Source: Pseudomarimonas arenosa
GTDB lineage: Bacteria; Pseudomonadota; Gammaproteobacteria; Xanthomonadales; Xanthomonadaceae
Direction: 5' to 3'
DNA: 64,000 nt
NCBI RefSeq assembly: GCF_014841215.1
Contig: NZ_JACYTR010000010.1
Span: forward strand, 62,001 to 126,000
In this document: positions 27,501 through 35,766 of the stretch, one piece after another
How positions within the stretch are numbered: the first letter of the stretch is position 1
How the letters are laid out: every line of letters starts with the position of its first letter
Notes under the pieces: generated by a model
What the model was told of the DNA's origin: nothing
Database searches by the model: none
The model's input: the letters and a program-made list of their open reading frames with translations, nothing else
Position numbers and translations under genes: made by a program

Positions 27501-28822
27501 ATCGGCGCGGCACCCGGCGTGACCGGCAGGTCAACGGTATTTCCCGGCGGGGTGCCTGGCGCAGTCAAATCGAACTCGAATGCGATCGCGCCACGATCAT
27601 GGGTTGATGCCGCAACGGTTTGCACCCAGGGCTCTTGATGATCTGAGGTGCCCGCTGCGGGGCCATCATTGCCCGCCGCAGCCACCACCAGGATCCCGGC
27701 GTCGGATGCGTTCAAGAAGCCGAGGGCATTGGCCTGATTCCACGGCGAGTCGCCGCCACTGATCGAAAAACTGATCAGATCCACGATGCCTTGAGATACG
27801 GCATCGTCGGTGGCTTGAGTGATGGCCGAACTCGGGCAGGTACCGATACAGACCTTGTAGGAAATGACGGTCGCATGCGGTGCCACGCCAGAAAGCGTCA
27901 AGTTGGCGCCGCCGAAATTCACGTCGCGCTGATTGCCTGCCACCGTACTGGCCGTGTGCGAACCATGGCCGTCATCGTCCGCACCACTGCGCGTCGGAGA
28001 CGTCGACGCGAAATTGAACATGCCGATCAGCTTGTCATTGCAGCGCCCCAAGTCGGCATTCGGCGCCGTGGGCCCGCACAGCCCGAGGTAGTTACCTGCC
28101 CCCAAAGGATTGACGTGCACATAGCTGTCCAGCGGACCAGTGGCTGCGAATGCCGGACTTTCCCAGTTGATACCGGAGTCGAGCACCGCCACAACCACAC
28201 CTTCACCCTGGCTGCCCGCGCCATCGTTGGCGCTACCGTCCCACAGCGAAGGCGCACCGATGAAGGTGGGGCCACGATCGGTCAGCAGATCGAGTTGACG
28301 ATCGCGCTCGACGAAAAGAACGTCGTCAAGCTTGCGCAAACGCGCCGCCTCGTCTTCAGTCAACTCGACAATCACGCCATTGATGGCGTGCTGCATTTGG
28401 CCGAGCGCAGGCAGCGAGCGCTTCAGCTGAAAGCTGGCGTCATTGAGGAACCGATCCTGCTCCTGACGCAGAAACGCGGCGTAGGCCTGAGCTTGCGGCG
28501 ACTGCATCTCTGGACGACCTGCGCGGCGACCGGAGGTGACCTGCGGAACCGCGGCAAACGCGGGCAATTCACCGCGATAGGCCGCCACTGGCGCTTTGCG
28601 CAAGACCACCGTGTAACGGGCGTACTCGCTGGCCGCCTCAATCTTGGCGGCGCGAGACCCAGGCTCGCGCATCACCTGCCCTTTGTGCAGCTCAACCGGT
28701 CCTTCAGCGCTGATCGCCTGACCACCGAGACTCAGGCCGGCGGCACACAGCGCAATGGAGATTGCGCCGACCAGAGGCTTGCGTGACCGGCAAGCCCCGA
28801 GATTCGAAATTCTGTTGCTCAT
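24584..28822 (-). CDS. Secreted subtilisin-like serine protease, multidomain (S8, PA insert, GEVED)
   Basis: A 1,412-residue exported protease. Order of parts: signal peptide (~15-40), inhibitor I9-like propeptide (~65-180), then the S8 catalytic domain. The triad is Asp ~215 (VVAVLDSGI), His ~286 (DDGHGSHTAS) and Ser ~614 (LNGTSMATPHVTG). A PA domain is inserted near residues 430-560. Several beta-sandwich regions follow, then a GEVED-type domain (RAYIDWNNDGIFND) and a C-terminal VFSDGFEG motif. The ATG at 28822 has GGGAG 5 nt upstream; an in-frame TTG at 28834 is less likely. It stands alone and ends in a strong terminator. Substrate is unknown. Confidence 0.95.
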   Translation of the reverse strand: MSNRISNLGACRSRKPLVGAISIALCAAGLSLGGQAISAEGPVELHKGQVMREPGSRAAKIEAASEYARYTVVLRKAPVAAYRGELPAFAAVPQVTSGRRAGRPEMQSPQAQAYAAFLRQEQDRFLNDASFQLKRSLPALGQMQHAINGVIVELTEDEAARLRKLDDVLFVERDRQLDLLTDRGPTFIGAPSLWDGSANDGAGSQGEGVVVAVLDSGINWESPAFAATGPLDSYVHVNPLGAGNYLGLCGPTAPNADLGRCNDKLIGMFNFASTSPTRSGADDDGHGSHTASTVAGNQRDVNFGGANLTLSGVAPHATVISYKVCIGTCPSSAITQATDDAVSQGIVDLISFSISGGDSPWNQANALGFLNASDAGILVVAAAGNDGPAAGTSDHQEPWVQTVAASTHDRGAIAFEFDLTAPGTPPGNTVDLPVTPGAAPIQSADIVGAPLIVSPTFADGSNDGCSAFAANTFTRAAVPAIAVLQLDGTASNCASSARKANATAAGALGVIFVDQGFLNLGASGNAWSMRMSDWTNVAAAISGDPSTAAASILTPLKAFPSTATPDRIADFSGRGPRPINGQFLVKPDIAAPGVDIIAASLGPGDTTEMLNGTSMATPHVTGSAALIRALQPSWTPMEVKSALMMTAKTTDLLDHNDDPSTPWDRGSGRVDLTVAAKSSLVLNETTTNFSDADPGNGGDISTLNLPSMANGNCVGSCEFTRSVERVRTGSATYNLAISGLPMGAASVNPTNFMLSESGTTSFTVTVDGTMLPAGTWQHGELTLSSSVVGEPDLHMPISVQAAGPSIAFDPTSLEAATATTTTANLDLSNVGNPTLNWSVVTGTQSVNLLNQGPQLGNGFRGSEHPASPTSTGFASDDFLMPAEGTLTRLQSNGFVLGANDLSSATSITFQVYGDDNGKPNGAPGFGTAPLFTFTAAPNAPGVDIAADGIVGDIALDLATAGATSPTLPSGRYWLLVYPSYATSTGSGATGNPLWAAAITGVGAPTNGFAPRSFAPASATPAWVIPTLSGAPGPGPAEAFSMGADGQVTCGASWLSVTSATSGSLGLAGSTTVNVQFDASGLSPGEHFAALCFSSNDAERPIAYLPVRFGVPFPDTNPTLAVDAAPSSLSAFSTSTVTLQLGNPGASVATLTSDLVTALPSGVRVAPSPNASTTCGGTLTATALSNSVTLSSGAQIPFVGSCSVQFDVQPTAEGNYQLNFGVGDLQTDSGSNQSIASASLTVSAPVFPAPYCNVGFPSGVEPISLVQFAGINNASSAAINGTPALQDFTSISGAVGPGLSYTMTVKGNTDGNFTDRVRAYIDWNNDGIFNDDASERYIIGDITNSTGEDAVSASAVITVPALTPLGSVRMRVLKRYSTQPTPCNTAGYGQAEDYTINVIPRVFSDGFEGTTTR

Positions 28823-29045
28823 CACAGCTCCCAACGAATGCCCAGACTATTCGTACATCCCCTCGGGCATTCCCTGACGAGCGACAAGCAGATGCCCGGG
28901 ATTCAGCACGTCGAATCCCAGCCGCAGGTCCAGACCAGGGAATTAACCCGCCATGGATCCTAGTTAAGCTGGCGGTGAACAGCAAGCGCGAATCCGCCGA
29001 GCGATGCGCGCAATCGCCACAGAAGCTGGCGGCAACTGTCCCTCG

Positions 29046-29657
29046 CTACGGAAACAACATCCTTTTTCTCCAAACGCCGCCTTCGCCGCGTTCGTAGAGG
29101 AAGCGCTCGTGCAGACGGTAATCGGCACCGAACCAGAGTTCGATGCAGTCGGGTACCACGCGGTAGCCGGACCAGTGCGGGGGGCGGGTCACCGGTTGGT
29201 CTTCGAAGCGGGCTTCGACCTCGGCCACGCGTGTGTCGAAGACGTCCCGCGAATCGAGAGTGCGCGATTGATCGGAGGCCCAGGCGCCGATCTGGCTCAT
29301 GCGCGGTCGCGAAGCAAAGTAGCGATCGGCTTCGTCCTCGCTCACCGGCTCGGCCCGGCCTTCGATGCGTACCTGCACACCATTGCGCAAGTGACGCCAG
29401 TGGAACAGCAGGGCACATTGGCGGTGAATGCGCAGATCATCGCCCTTGCGGCTATCGGTATTGGTATAGAACACGAAGCCGCGTTCATCGTGGGCTTTGA
29501 GCAGTACGGCGCGGCAGCCCAGGCGCCCCTGATCGCCTTGCGTGGCCAGGTACATGGTGGTCGGCTCGGGGTCAGGGCCCGACTTGGCCTCTTCCAGCAG
29601 GTCACGGAAGGCCAGCATGGCTTCGACATAGGGGTCGACGATGGGTGAGTTGATCAT
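29046..29657 (-). CDS. pdxH: Pyridoxamine/pyridoxine 5'-phosphate oxidase
   Basis: Oxidises pyridoxine or pyridoxamine phosphate to pyridoxal phosphate using FMN. The 203-residue length is close to the family norm. FMN- and substrate-binding segments are visible: CRAVLLKAHDERGFVFYTNTDSRKG, ALLFHWRHLRNGVQVRIEG, and the C-terminal signature PPHWSGYRVVPDCIELWFG...RLHERFLY. It is upstream of no obvious partner; the degenerate GTPase gene precedes it on the same strand with a 69-bp gap. Confidence 0.95.
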   Translation of the reverse strand: MINSPIVDPYVEAMLAFRDLLEEAKSGPDPEPTTMYLATQGDQGRLGCRAVLLKAHDERGFVFYTNTDSRKGDDLRIHRQCALLFHWRHLRNGVQVRIEGRAEPVSEDEADRYFASRPRMSQIGAWASDQSRTLDSRDVFDTRVAEVEARFEDQPVTRPPHWSGYRVVPDCIELWFGADYRLHERFLYERGEGGVWRKRMLFP

Positions 29658-29726
29658 GGAGTTAAGGCCGCAATGAGTGTCAGTGCCGATGATGCCGGGA
29701 CTGGCGTGAGCCGGCCATGACTTCGC

Positions 29727-30194
29727 TCAAGTTGAGGGCATGCGCCTGGCCAGGTCGGCGAAGGCTTCAGCCACCCCCTCACCGCGAGCGGCATCGATCT
29801 CGAACTGCGGCCAGGGCATGTTGTCAGCCGGCGTGGCCGGCACCACGGTGCCCTGACGCCGATTCAACAGCAACATGGCCGGACGCGGGCCCAGCAGTTC
29901 GAAGGCAGCGCGCAGGGAGTGTTGGGCGGCAATCAGCGATTCGCTGCGACTGAGATCGGCCACCGCGACCACGGCTTCACTGCCGGCAATAAAACTCTGC
30001 CCAAGCGCCTCCAGCGAACTGCGCGAATTGACGTCCCAGATATCGAAACAGACGCCGCTGCCGGGCTCGACCCAGCGCGCTACCGAAATGCCCGGATGAT
30101 TGGGACAGGGCTTGCCCGACAATACCGACACCACCGAGCTGCGCCCGGCGTTGCGATCACCGAGCAGGGCCAATTTGAACGGCCGCAGGCTCAT
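29727..30194 (-). CDS. Ras-like small GTPase-fold protein with degenerate nucleotide motifs
   Basis: A 155-residue protein with the strand-loop-helix order of small GTPases, but each key motif is altered. The P-loop reads GDRNAGRSS (Lys replaced by Arg), the switch II DxxG position reads WDVNS, and the NKxD position reads LNRRQ. It may bind nucleotide weakly or act as a scaffold. The ATG at 30194 overlaps the stop of a 34-residue upstream frame as TGATG. There is no recognisable partner GAP or roadblock protein in the window. The fold is inferred from motif layout only. Confidence 0.6.
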   Translation of the reverse strand: MSLRPFKLALLGDRNAGRSSVVSVLSGKPCPNHPGISVARWVEPGSGVCFDIWDVNSRSSLEALGQSFIAGSEAVVAVADLSRSESLIAAQHSLRAAFELLGPRPAMLLLNRRQGTVVPATPADNMPWPQFEIDAARGEGVAEAFADLARRMPST

Positions 30195-30298
30195 CAGGCG
30201 CCGACGCGAGAGCCGAAAACGGCAACGCTGCCGGCGAGACTGATCGCCAGCCTGAGCTGCCCTGCACGATTGGTCTCGCCGTCGGCCGCCTCGTTCAT
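30194..30298 (-). CDS. Possible 34-residue leader ORF coupled to the GTPase-like gene
   Basis: An open frame from the ATG at 30298 (MNEAADGETNRAGQLRLAIS...) stops at a TGA whose final A is the first base of the next gene's ATG. Such a stop-start overlap is typical of coupled translation. No family is recognised and codon evidence is too short to prove it real; it could also be chance. Confidence 0.3.
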   Translation of the reverse strand: MNEAADGETNRAGQLRLAISLAGSVAVFGSRVGA

Positions 30299-30420
30299 CC
30301 AGCCTGTCCTGGCCCCATTGCCCGAATGGCCGCACTATACCTGATGCTTGGCGCGAACCCGAACACTTGCCGAGGTGAAACCAAGGCCATTGCAGCGGCT
30401 ATCGGCTCAATAGCCTTGGC

Positions 30421-30856
30421 ACCTCGCTTCGCCCAAGCACCCTTCGACTGGCTCAGGGTGCGTCGAACGGGGCCGGACGATGCCGGCAACGTCTCGCTCG
30501 CTGAGCCTGTCGAAGCGAGCCTCGACAGCGCACGGCGCTGGCATGTGGTGGCGCATGTGGTGTAGGTGGGGAGAGGTTGTTGGCACCGTCCAATGGGCGA
30601 TGGCGCGACTTTGGTTACTCGCTTCGCCCAGGCACCCTTCGACTGGCTCAGGGTGCGTCGAACGGGGCCGGACGATGCCGCCAACGTCTCGCTCGCTGAG
30701 CCTGTCGAAGCGAGCCTCGACAGCGCGCAGCGTCGGCATGTGGTGGCGCATGCGGTGTAGGTGGGGAGAGTTTTTTGGCACCGACCAATGGGCGATGGCG
30801 GGACTTTAGCTACTCGCTTCGCCCAGGCACCCTTCGACTGGCTCAGGGTGCGTCGG
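30421..30856. repeat. 195-bp tandem repeat, about 2.2 copies
   Basis: Matching points CACCCTTCGACTGGCTCAGG begin at 30438, 30633 and 30828, a period of exactly 195 bp; the third copy breaks off near 30853. Each unit carries two dispersed palindromic motifs (CCTTCGACTGGCTCAGGG and CTGAGCCTGTCGAAGCGAG). Units differ at a few bases. The array fills the space between the GTPase-like and epimerase genes; the 3' end of the epimerase gene, including its stop codon, lies inside the last copy. Confidence 0.9.
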
Positions 30857-31688
30857 ATAGGGTCGACGTCGTCTGCTGACGGTTCACGGGACCGGCAGAC
30901 GACAGCAAATCCCGATAGCCGCGGCGAAAGTCCGGGTAGTGCAGGCGAAATCCGCTGGCGTGCAAGCGTCGGTTGCTCAGGCGTCTTCCCTCGGCGACCG
31001 GTCCGCGGCGCGCGGGGGTCTGGCCCAGCATCTCAGCCAGGCCCGCCATCACCTGCCATTCCGGCAAGGGCGCATCGTCGGTAAGCAGATAGCGCGGCGC
31101 CCGTTGGGTCTGAGCAGATAGATGAACCACCGCCCGCGCGCAGTCGTCGATGTGGATACGATGCGTGTAGCGGCCGCCACCGGTTTCGCCGGCCAGCACC
31201 CGTCGCAGCAGCCAGTTGCGTCCTGGGCCATACAGGCCGCTCGGCATGAGTACACAGAGTGCCGGCCAACTGCGGCGCAGCTGCCGTTCCGCCGCGGCCA
31301 ATAACTTGCCGTTCCAGCGCTCGGCCGGGCAGTGCTGATCTTCATCCACCCACTGCCCGTCGGCGCCTTCGATCGGCGCGCTGCTGCTCACCAGCAAGCG
31401 TCGCGCAGCCGCCGGCACGCTGGCCATGAAGGCCGCGGCGGCTTCGAAATAGCAGGCCTGATAGGCGCTCTCGCTGCGTTGATCGGGTGAGGCGCAGAAC
31501 AGCGCCAGTTCAACCTGATCGAACTGACCGGGCTGCAGTGCCGCCATGTCGGCCGCCAGGGTTTGCCAGCCTTCGCCGGGATCGATCTGCGGCCGGCGTT
31601 TGAGCCCGATCACCGTGTGACCGGCAGCGCTCCACAAGCGCGCGCATCGGCGGCCAAGGTCACCCAGGCCGCCGATCAGGATGTTCAT
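30843..31688 (-). CDS. NAD(P)-dependent epimerase/dehydratase (extended SDR, YeeZ-like)
   Basis: A 281-residue Rossmann protein. The nucleotide loop is ILIGGLGDLGRR, an extended-SDR GxxGxxG pattern; ALFCASP, RLLVSSSAPIEG and LMPSGLYGPGRNWLLRR follow. The usual catalytic YxxxK is not clear (NGKLLAAAERQ lies at that place), which resembles the YeeZ-like subgroup. The ATG at 31688 overlaps the exosortase stop as ATGA. The last residues and stop are encoded by the edge of the 195-bp repeat, so the C-terminus was probably altered by repeat growth. Substrate unknown. Confidence 0.82.
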   Translation of the reverse strand: MNILIGGLGDLGRRCARLWSAAGHTVIGLKRRPQIDPGEGWQTLAADMAALQPGQFDQVELALFCASPDQRSESAYQACYFEAAAAFMASVPAAARRLLVSSSAPIEGADGQWVDEDQHCPAERWNGKLLAAAERQLRRSWPALCVLMPSGLYGPGRNWLLRRVLAGETGGGRYTHRIHIDDCARAVVHLSAQTQRAPRYLLTDDAPLPEWQVMAGLAEMLGQTPARRGPVAEGRRLSNRRLHASGFRLHYPDFRRGYRDLLSSAGPVNRQQTTSTLSDAP

Positions 31689-32194
31689 GTCGAGGGCAGG
31701 GCTTCCGCCGGCCGCGAGGTGCGCGGCAGATAGCGCAGCCAGATCAGCCACACCGCCAGCGCATCAAGCACGATCAAGGCCTGCCACAGGTACAGATGGA
31801 ACCAGTCGAACGCCACCTTGCTGTACTGGCCGAGATAGAACAGCGAAATGATGCGCACCAGATTAAGGCCCTGGATAGCGACAAAGCCGATGCCGATACC
31901 GATCAACTTGTGTTTCCACGGCGAAGGGAAAGCGACGACGGCAGAGACCAGGATGATCACCGCCTCGATGCCGTCGCAGCCGGGCGCGATCGCCACCGCA
32001 AAGCCATTGCTCAGGCTGCGAATGATCACCCCCTCGGATGCCACGGCGCTATCGAACAGCATGATCAGCCAGGCGCTGGCCTGAGCCAGCACACCAGTAA
32101 ACGGGACGGTGATGTGATCGGTACCCCATTGGGTAATGCGCACACTGAACAGCAGCGCCAACAGGCCGACAAAAGTAAGGAAAAAGCGCAGCAT
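31685..32194 (-). CDS. xrtH: Exosortase H
   Basis: A 169-residue, multi-helix inner-membrane transpeptidase-like enzyme. It has the exosortase catalytic residues Cys73 (IAPGCDGIEA), Arg114 (NLVRIISLFYLG) and His133 (DWFHLYLW). Its short length and the GCDGIEA form match XrtH, which in other genomes is predicted to process proteins ending in an IPTL-CTERM tail. No protein in this window carries such a tail, so substrates lie elsewhere. It overlaps the epimerase gene by 4 bp and is divergent from aroK. Confidence 0.9.
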   Translation of the reverse strand: MLRFFLTFVGLLALLFSVRITQWGTDHITVPFTGVLAQASAWLIMLFDSAVASEGVIIRSLSNGFAVAIAPGCDGIEAVIILVSAVVAFPSPWKHKLIGIGIGFVAIQGLNLVRIISLFYLGQYSKVAFDWFHLYLWQALIVLDALAVWLIWLRYLPRTSRPAEALPST

Positions 32195-32317
32195 CAGCGT
32201 GGTTCAACTCTATATCTGGACAAGGAAAGCACTGCGGCAGACGCAGCCTGGCGCATGCACCGTGACAGTGCCGGCAAGGCGCCAACGTCGCGGCGGGCGC
32301 AATGCTAGCATCGCTGG

Positions 32318-32896
32318 ATGAATCCCGCCTCCAACCTGATTCTGGTCGGCCCGATGGGCGCCGGAAAGACCACCATCGGAAAACGTCTGGCCAAGCACTT
32401 CGCACTGCGCTTTGTCGACTCGGACCAGTTCATCGAGCAGCAGACCGGGGCGAGGGTCGCCACCATCTTCGATCTGGAGGGCGAAGCGGGCTTTCGCCAA
32501 CGCGAACAGCAGGCGATTGCTGAGCTATGCAATGGTCACGGCCAACTGATCGCCACCGGCGGCGGCGCGGTGCTGAACGAGGAAAACCGCCGACTGATGC
32601 ACCTGCACGGTTTCGTCATCTGGCTACGCACCTCGGTCGAGCGACAGCTCGAACGACTGGCACAGGACCGCACGCGGCCACTGTTGCAGGCCAGCAACCG
32701 CCGTCATCGCCTGGAGGTGATGGCGGCACAGCGCGACCCGCTGTACGCAGTCTGCTGTGATCTGGTATTCGAGTCTGAGCAGCGCAAGGTGGCGGCCGCG
32801 GCCGAGCGTCTGGCAAGAATCCTGGCGCAGCGTTGGCATCGCGAAACCGAGCCTGCCCCCATCCCCGACCCGACCCAACCGCCATGCACCACTTAA
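32318..32896 (+). CDS. aroK: Shikimate kinase
   Basis: Phosphorylates shikimate in aromatic amino acid synthesis. The Walker A loop is GPMGAGKTT (~11-19), shikimate-binding residues lie in FVDSDQFIE and ATGGGAVL, and the lid carries DRTRPLLQ. At 192 residues it is slightly longer than the usual ~175 because of a Pro-rich tail that overlaps aroB by 13 bp. The gene pair aroK-aroB is conserved widely. Confidence 0.95.
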   Translation: MNPASNLILVGPMGAGKTTIGKRLAKHFALRFVDSDQFIEQQTGARVATIFDLEGEAGFRQREQQAIAELCNGHGQLIATGGGAVLNEENRRLMHLHGFVIWLRTSVERQLERLAQDRTRPLLQASNRRHRLEVMAAQRDPLYAVCCDLVFESEQRKVAAAAERLARILAQRWHRETEPAPIPDPTQPPCTT

Positions 32897-33972
32897 CTGT
32901 TAGTTTAGCCCAGAGAAGCTATCCGATTCTGATCGAGCGCGGCCTATTGCATCGCCCGGAGTTGTTGCGCGCGCAAATCAAGGGCCGTCATGTACTGATC
33001 GTGTCCGACCAGCATGTGGCGCCGCTGTATCTCGACGCCGTGCGCGCGGGACTGGCGGATCTGGTGGTGGAGTGCTGCGTGATCCCGGCCGGTGAACGGG
33101 AAAAGAATCTCGACCGCTTTGGCCAGTTGATGCACATGCTGGCCGCCATGAAAGCCAGCCGTGACGTCACCCTGATCGCGCTTGGTGGTGGCGTGATCGG
33201 CGACCTCACCGGCTTTGCCGCGGCCTGCTGGATGCGCGGCGTGCGCTTCATCCAAATCCCCACCACCCTGCTGGCGATGGTCGACTCTTCGGTCGGCGGC
33301 AAGACAGCGGTCGATCTGCCGCAAGGCAAGAATCTGGTCGGCGCCTTCCACCAGCCGGCCACGGTGCTGATTGATACCGACACCTTGGCCACCTTGCCGG
33401 CTCGCGAAGTGCGCGCCGGGCTGGCCGAAGTAGTGAAGTACGGGGCGATCTTCGACGCCGAGTTCTTCGCCTGGCTGGAGCAGCATGCCGAGAGCTTGCT
33501 GGCGCTCGACCCGGGCGTCATTGCCGAAGCCATCGCCCGCAGCTGCCAGCACAAGGCCGAGGTGGTGGCACGCGATGAGACCGAACAAGGTGATCGCGCC
33601 CTGCTCAACTTCGGCCACACCTTTGGCCATGCGATCGAAACCGCCGACGGCTACGGCGGTCTGCTGCACGGCGAGGCAGTGGCCGTGGGCATGTTGCTGG
33701 CCGCCGATCTCAGCGCCCATCTGGGCCTGGCCACGCAGGCCGAATTCGAGCGTCTCGGCCAGCTGCTGCAGTGCCTGCAGCTTCCCACCCGGGTGCCCGA
33801 CGGACTGCAGGCGAGCGAATTGCTGCGGCATATGCGATTGGACAAGAAGAACGTGTCGGGCCAGATCCGCTTGATTCTGTGGCGCGCGCTTGGCCAGGCC
33901 TTTGTCGCTCCCGGCGTCGAGGAGACCGAGATTCTTCGCTGTCTCGAGCGCGGCGGCGCAGCGAGGGGCTGA
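32884..33972 (+). CDS. aroB: 3-Dehydroquinate synthase
   Basis: Converts DAHP to dehydroquinate, the second step of the shikimate pathway, using NAD+ and a divalent metal. The 362-residue protein has the conserved [52 protein letters not shown] and the metal-binding [11 protein letters not shown] and [11 protein letters not shown]. The ATG at 32884 lies inside the end of aroK. The tail ends in a Gly/Ala-rich stretch just before a repeat-rich spacer. Confidence 0.96.
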   Translation: MHHLTVSLAQRSYPILIERGLLHRPELLRAQIKGRHVLIVSDQHVAPLYLDAVRAGLADLVVECCVIPAGEREKNLDRFGQLMHMLAAMKASRDVTLIALGGGVIGDLTGFAAACWMRGVRFIQIPTTLLAMVDSSVGGKTAVDLPQGKNLVGAFHQPATVLIDTDTLATLPAREVRAGLAEVVKYGAIFDAEFFAWLEQHAESLLALDPGVIAEAIARSCQHKAEVVARDETEQGDRALLNFGHTFGHAIETADGYGGLLHGEAVAVGMLLAADLSAHLGLATQAEFERLGQLLQCLQLPTRVPDGLQASELLRHMRLDKKNVSGQIRLILWRALGQAFVAPGVEETEILRCLERGGAARG

Positions 33973-34215
33973 GCTTCAAAAGAGCGGCCGCTGAGATATT
34001 CGAAGGGCGGTCCCTGAGCCCGTCGAAGGGCGGTCCCTGAGCCCGTCGAAGGGCGCCCAACAATACCGCTCCGCTCGGGCTGGCTTCGACTCGCTCAGCC
34101 AGCGTGGACCGCGGCGTGTCCAAACTTCAGGCTCCTACGCAGCACAGACGCGCTCCGCGCCTCGTCGATTGATCGCAGGCTGCCGATCGAACCGAGAATC
34201 GGCGAGAATTAGCCC
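33973..34215. repeat. Repeat-bearing spacer with a 23-bp tandem repeat
   Basis: A 23-bp unit (CGAAGGGCGGTCCCTGAGCC plus CGT) begins at 34001, 34024 and, truncated, 34047. It is followed by CTGGCTTCGACTCGCTCAGC, another form of the dispersed TTCGAC/CTCAG palindrome. No gene is seen in this stretch. Confidence 0.75.
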
Positions 34216-34476
34216 ATGCGCATTTTTCTGCAACAACGGCCGGAAGCCGGCGAACAACCGAAGTTCTACCAGATCGTCCTGCAGCAGGATCTGCTCGGCG
34301 GCTGGATTCTGCTGCGTGAATGGGGTCAGCCCGGCCTGCGCACCAGCTCCAAACGCGAGGTGTTCCTGGAGCGTAAGGATGCCCTCGACGCGCTCTCGAA
34401 GGCCCGCGATGCGCAGCTGAAGAAGGGCTTTCAGGTGATGTTCTCGCAGGGCGCCGACGACCCGCGGCGAGTCTGA
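34216..34476 (+). CDS. Small WGR-domain protein
   Basis: An 86-residue protein consisting almost only of a WGR domain: FYQIVLQQDLLGGWILLREWG, GQPGLRT, then a Lys-rich helix (FLERKDALDALSKARDAQLKKGF). WGR domains occur in PARPs and in small bacterial proteins of unknown role, where nucleic-acid binding is suspected. Here the signature reads EWGQ rather than WGR. It is a single gene between aroB and hemE, with its own short spacer on either side. The start at 34216 gives the usual size. Confidence 0.75.
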   Translation: MRIFLQQRPEAGEQPKFYQIVLQQDLLGGWILLREWGQPGLRTSSKREVFLERKDALDALSKARDAQLKKGFQVMFSQGADDPRRV

Positions 34477-34583
34477 GCGGCGGACCCACAGCCGACCACC
34501 CAGCGCCGGCCGCCGCTCGAATGACAGGCAGCGCGCAGCGCATGCGGTAAGCTTGCCGGCCTTGCTTGTCTGCCCTTGAATCG

Positions 34584-35657
34584 ATGAACGATCGCTATCT
34601 TTGCGCCCTGCGCCGCGAACCCGTCGACTGCACTCCGATCTGGATCATGCGTCAGGCCGGTCGCTACCTGCCCGAATACCGCGCCACACGGGCCCGTGCC
34701 GGCAGCTTCCTGGCGCTGGCCAAGACGCCCGAGCTGGCCTGCGAAGTCACCCTGCAGCCGCTCGACCGGTTTGCCCTGGATGCCGCCATTCTGTTCTCCG
34801 ACATCCTCACCGTTCCCGACGCCATGGGCCTTGGGCTGTACTTTGCCGAGGGTGAAGGCCCGAAGTTCGAGCGCCCGCTGCGCGATGCCGCCAGCATCGA
34901 GAAGCTGGCGGTGCCGGACATGGAAACCGAACTTGGCTATGTGATGGATGCCGTGCGGCTGATTCGCCGCGAGTTGCACGGTCGGGTGCCGCTGATCGGC
35001 TTTTCCGGCAGCCCCTGGACCTTGGCCTGCTACATGATCGAGGGCGGCGGCAGCGACGGCTTCGCTCGAGTACGCGCCCTGGCCTACGAGAACCCGACCC
35101 TGCTGCATCGTCTGCTGGCCACCACCACCGCGGCCGTGATCGCCTACCTGAAGGCCCAGGCCGCGGCGGGCGCGCAGGCACTGCAAGTATTCGATACCTG
35201 GGGCGGCCTGCTGTCGCCGCGACTGTACCGGGAGTTCTCGCTGCGCTATCTGCAGCAGATCGCCGAGGCCGTGGCGGGTCTGGAACCGCCGTTGATCCTG
35301 TTTGGCAAGGGCACCGGCCAATTCGCCGCGGAACTGGCCGCTACCGGCTGTGCCGCGGTGGGCCTGGATTGGACCACCGACCTGGCCTCCGCGCGCGCCG
35401 CCTGCGGTGATCGCGTTGCCTTGCAAGGCAACCTCGACCCGACTGTGCTGGCCGCCAGCCCGGAGGTGATCGAACGCGAGGCTAAGGGAGTGTTGGACAG
35501 CTTCGGTGTGGGCAGCGGACACATCTTCAATCTCGGACATGGCATCACCCCGGACATCAATCCCGAGCACGTGGCAGTGCTGGTTGACGCCGTTCATCGA
35601 TTCAGTCGTCGCAGCGGCGACGGGGTCCAACCGCTTGCCGAGCCCCCTGCATCCTGA
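34584..35657 (+). CDS. hemE: Uroporphyrinogen decarboxylase
   Basis: Removes four carboxyl groups from uroporphyrinogen III to give coproporphyrinogen III in haem synthesis. Both family signatures are present: [15 protein letters not shown] (~22-36) and [17 protein letters not shown] (~139-155), with [13 protein letters not shown] and [13 protein letters not shown] later. The start at 34584 ([20 protein letters not shown]) gives 357 residues, normal for the family. It is preceded by the WGR gene on the same strand. Confidence 0.97.
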   Translation: MNDRYLCALRREPVDCTPIWIMRQAGRYLPEYRATRARAGSFLALAKTPELACEVTLQPLDRFALDAAILFSDILTVPDAMGLGLYFAEGEGPKFERPLRDAASIEKLAVPDMETELGYVMDAVRLIRRELHGRVPLIGFSGSPWTLACYMIEGGGSDGFARVRALAYENPTLLHRLLATTTAAVIAYLKAQAAAGAQALQVFDTWGGLLSPRLYREFSLRYLQQIAEAVAGLEPPLILFGKGTGQFAAELAATGCAAVGLDWTTDLASARAACGDRVALQGNLDPTVLAASPEVIEREAKGVLDSFGVGSGHIFNLGHGITPDINPEHVAVLVDAVHRFSRRSGDGVQPLAEPPAS

Positions 35658-35766
35658 CCTTTGCGCGTCAACGGTCGCGACAACGGGGTGAGCTTGCGCA
35701 CCGCGCGACCGAGCTGCGCTACCGTGCCCCCCTGACTACAGGTAGGATGGCTCGAAAGGGGAGGCA

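Noticed and set aside
30421-30856. CRISPR array
   Set aside because: The repeats are 195-bp tandem units with no spacers, and no cas genes are nearby.
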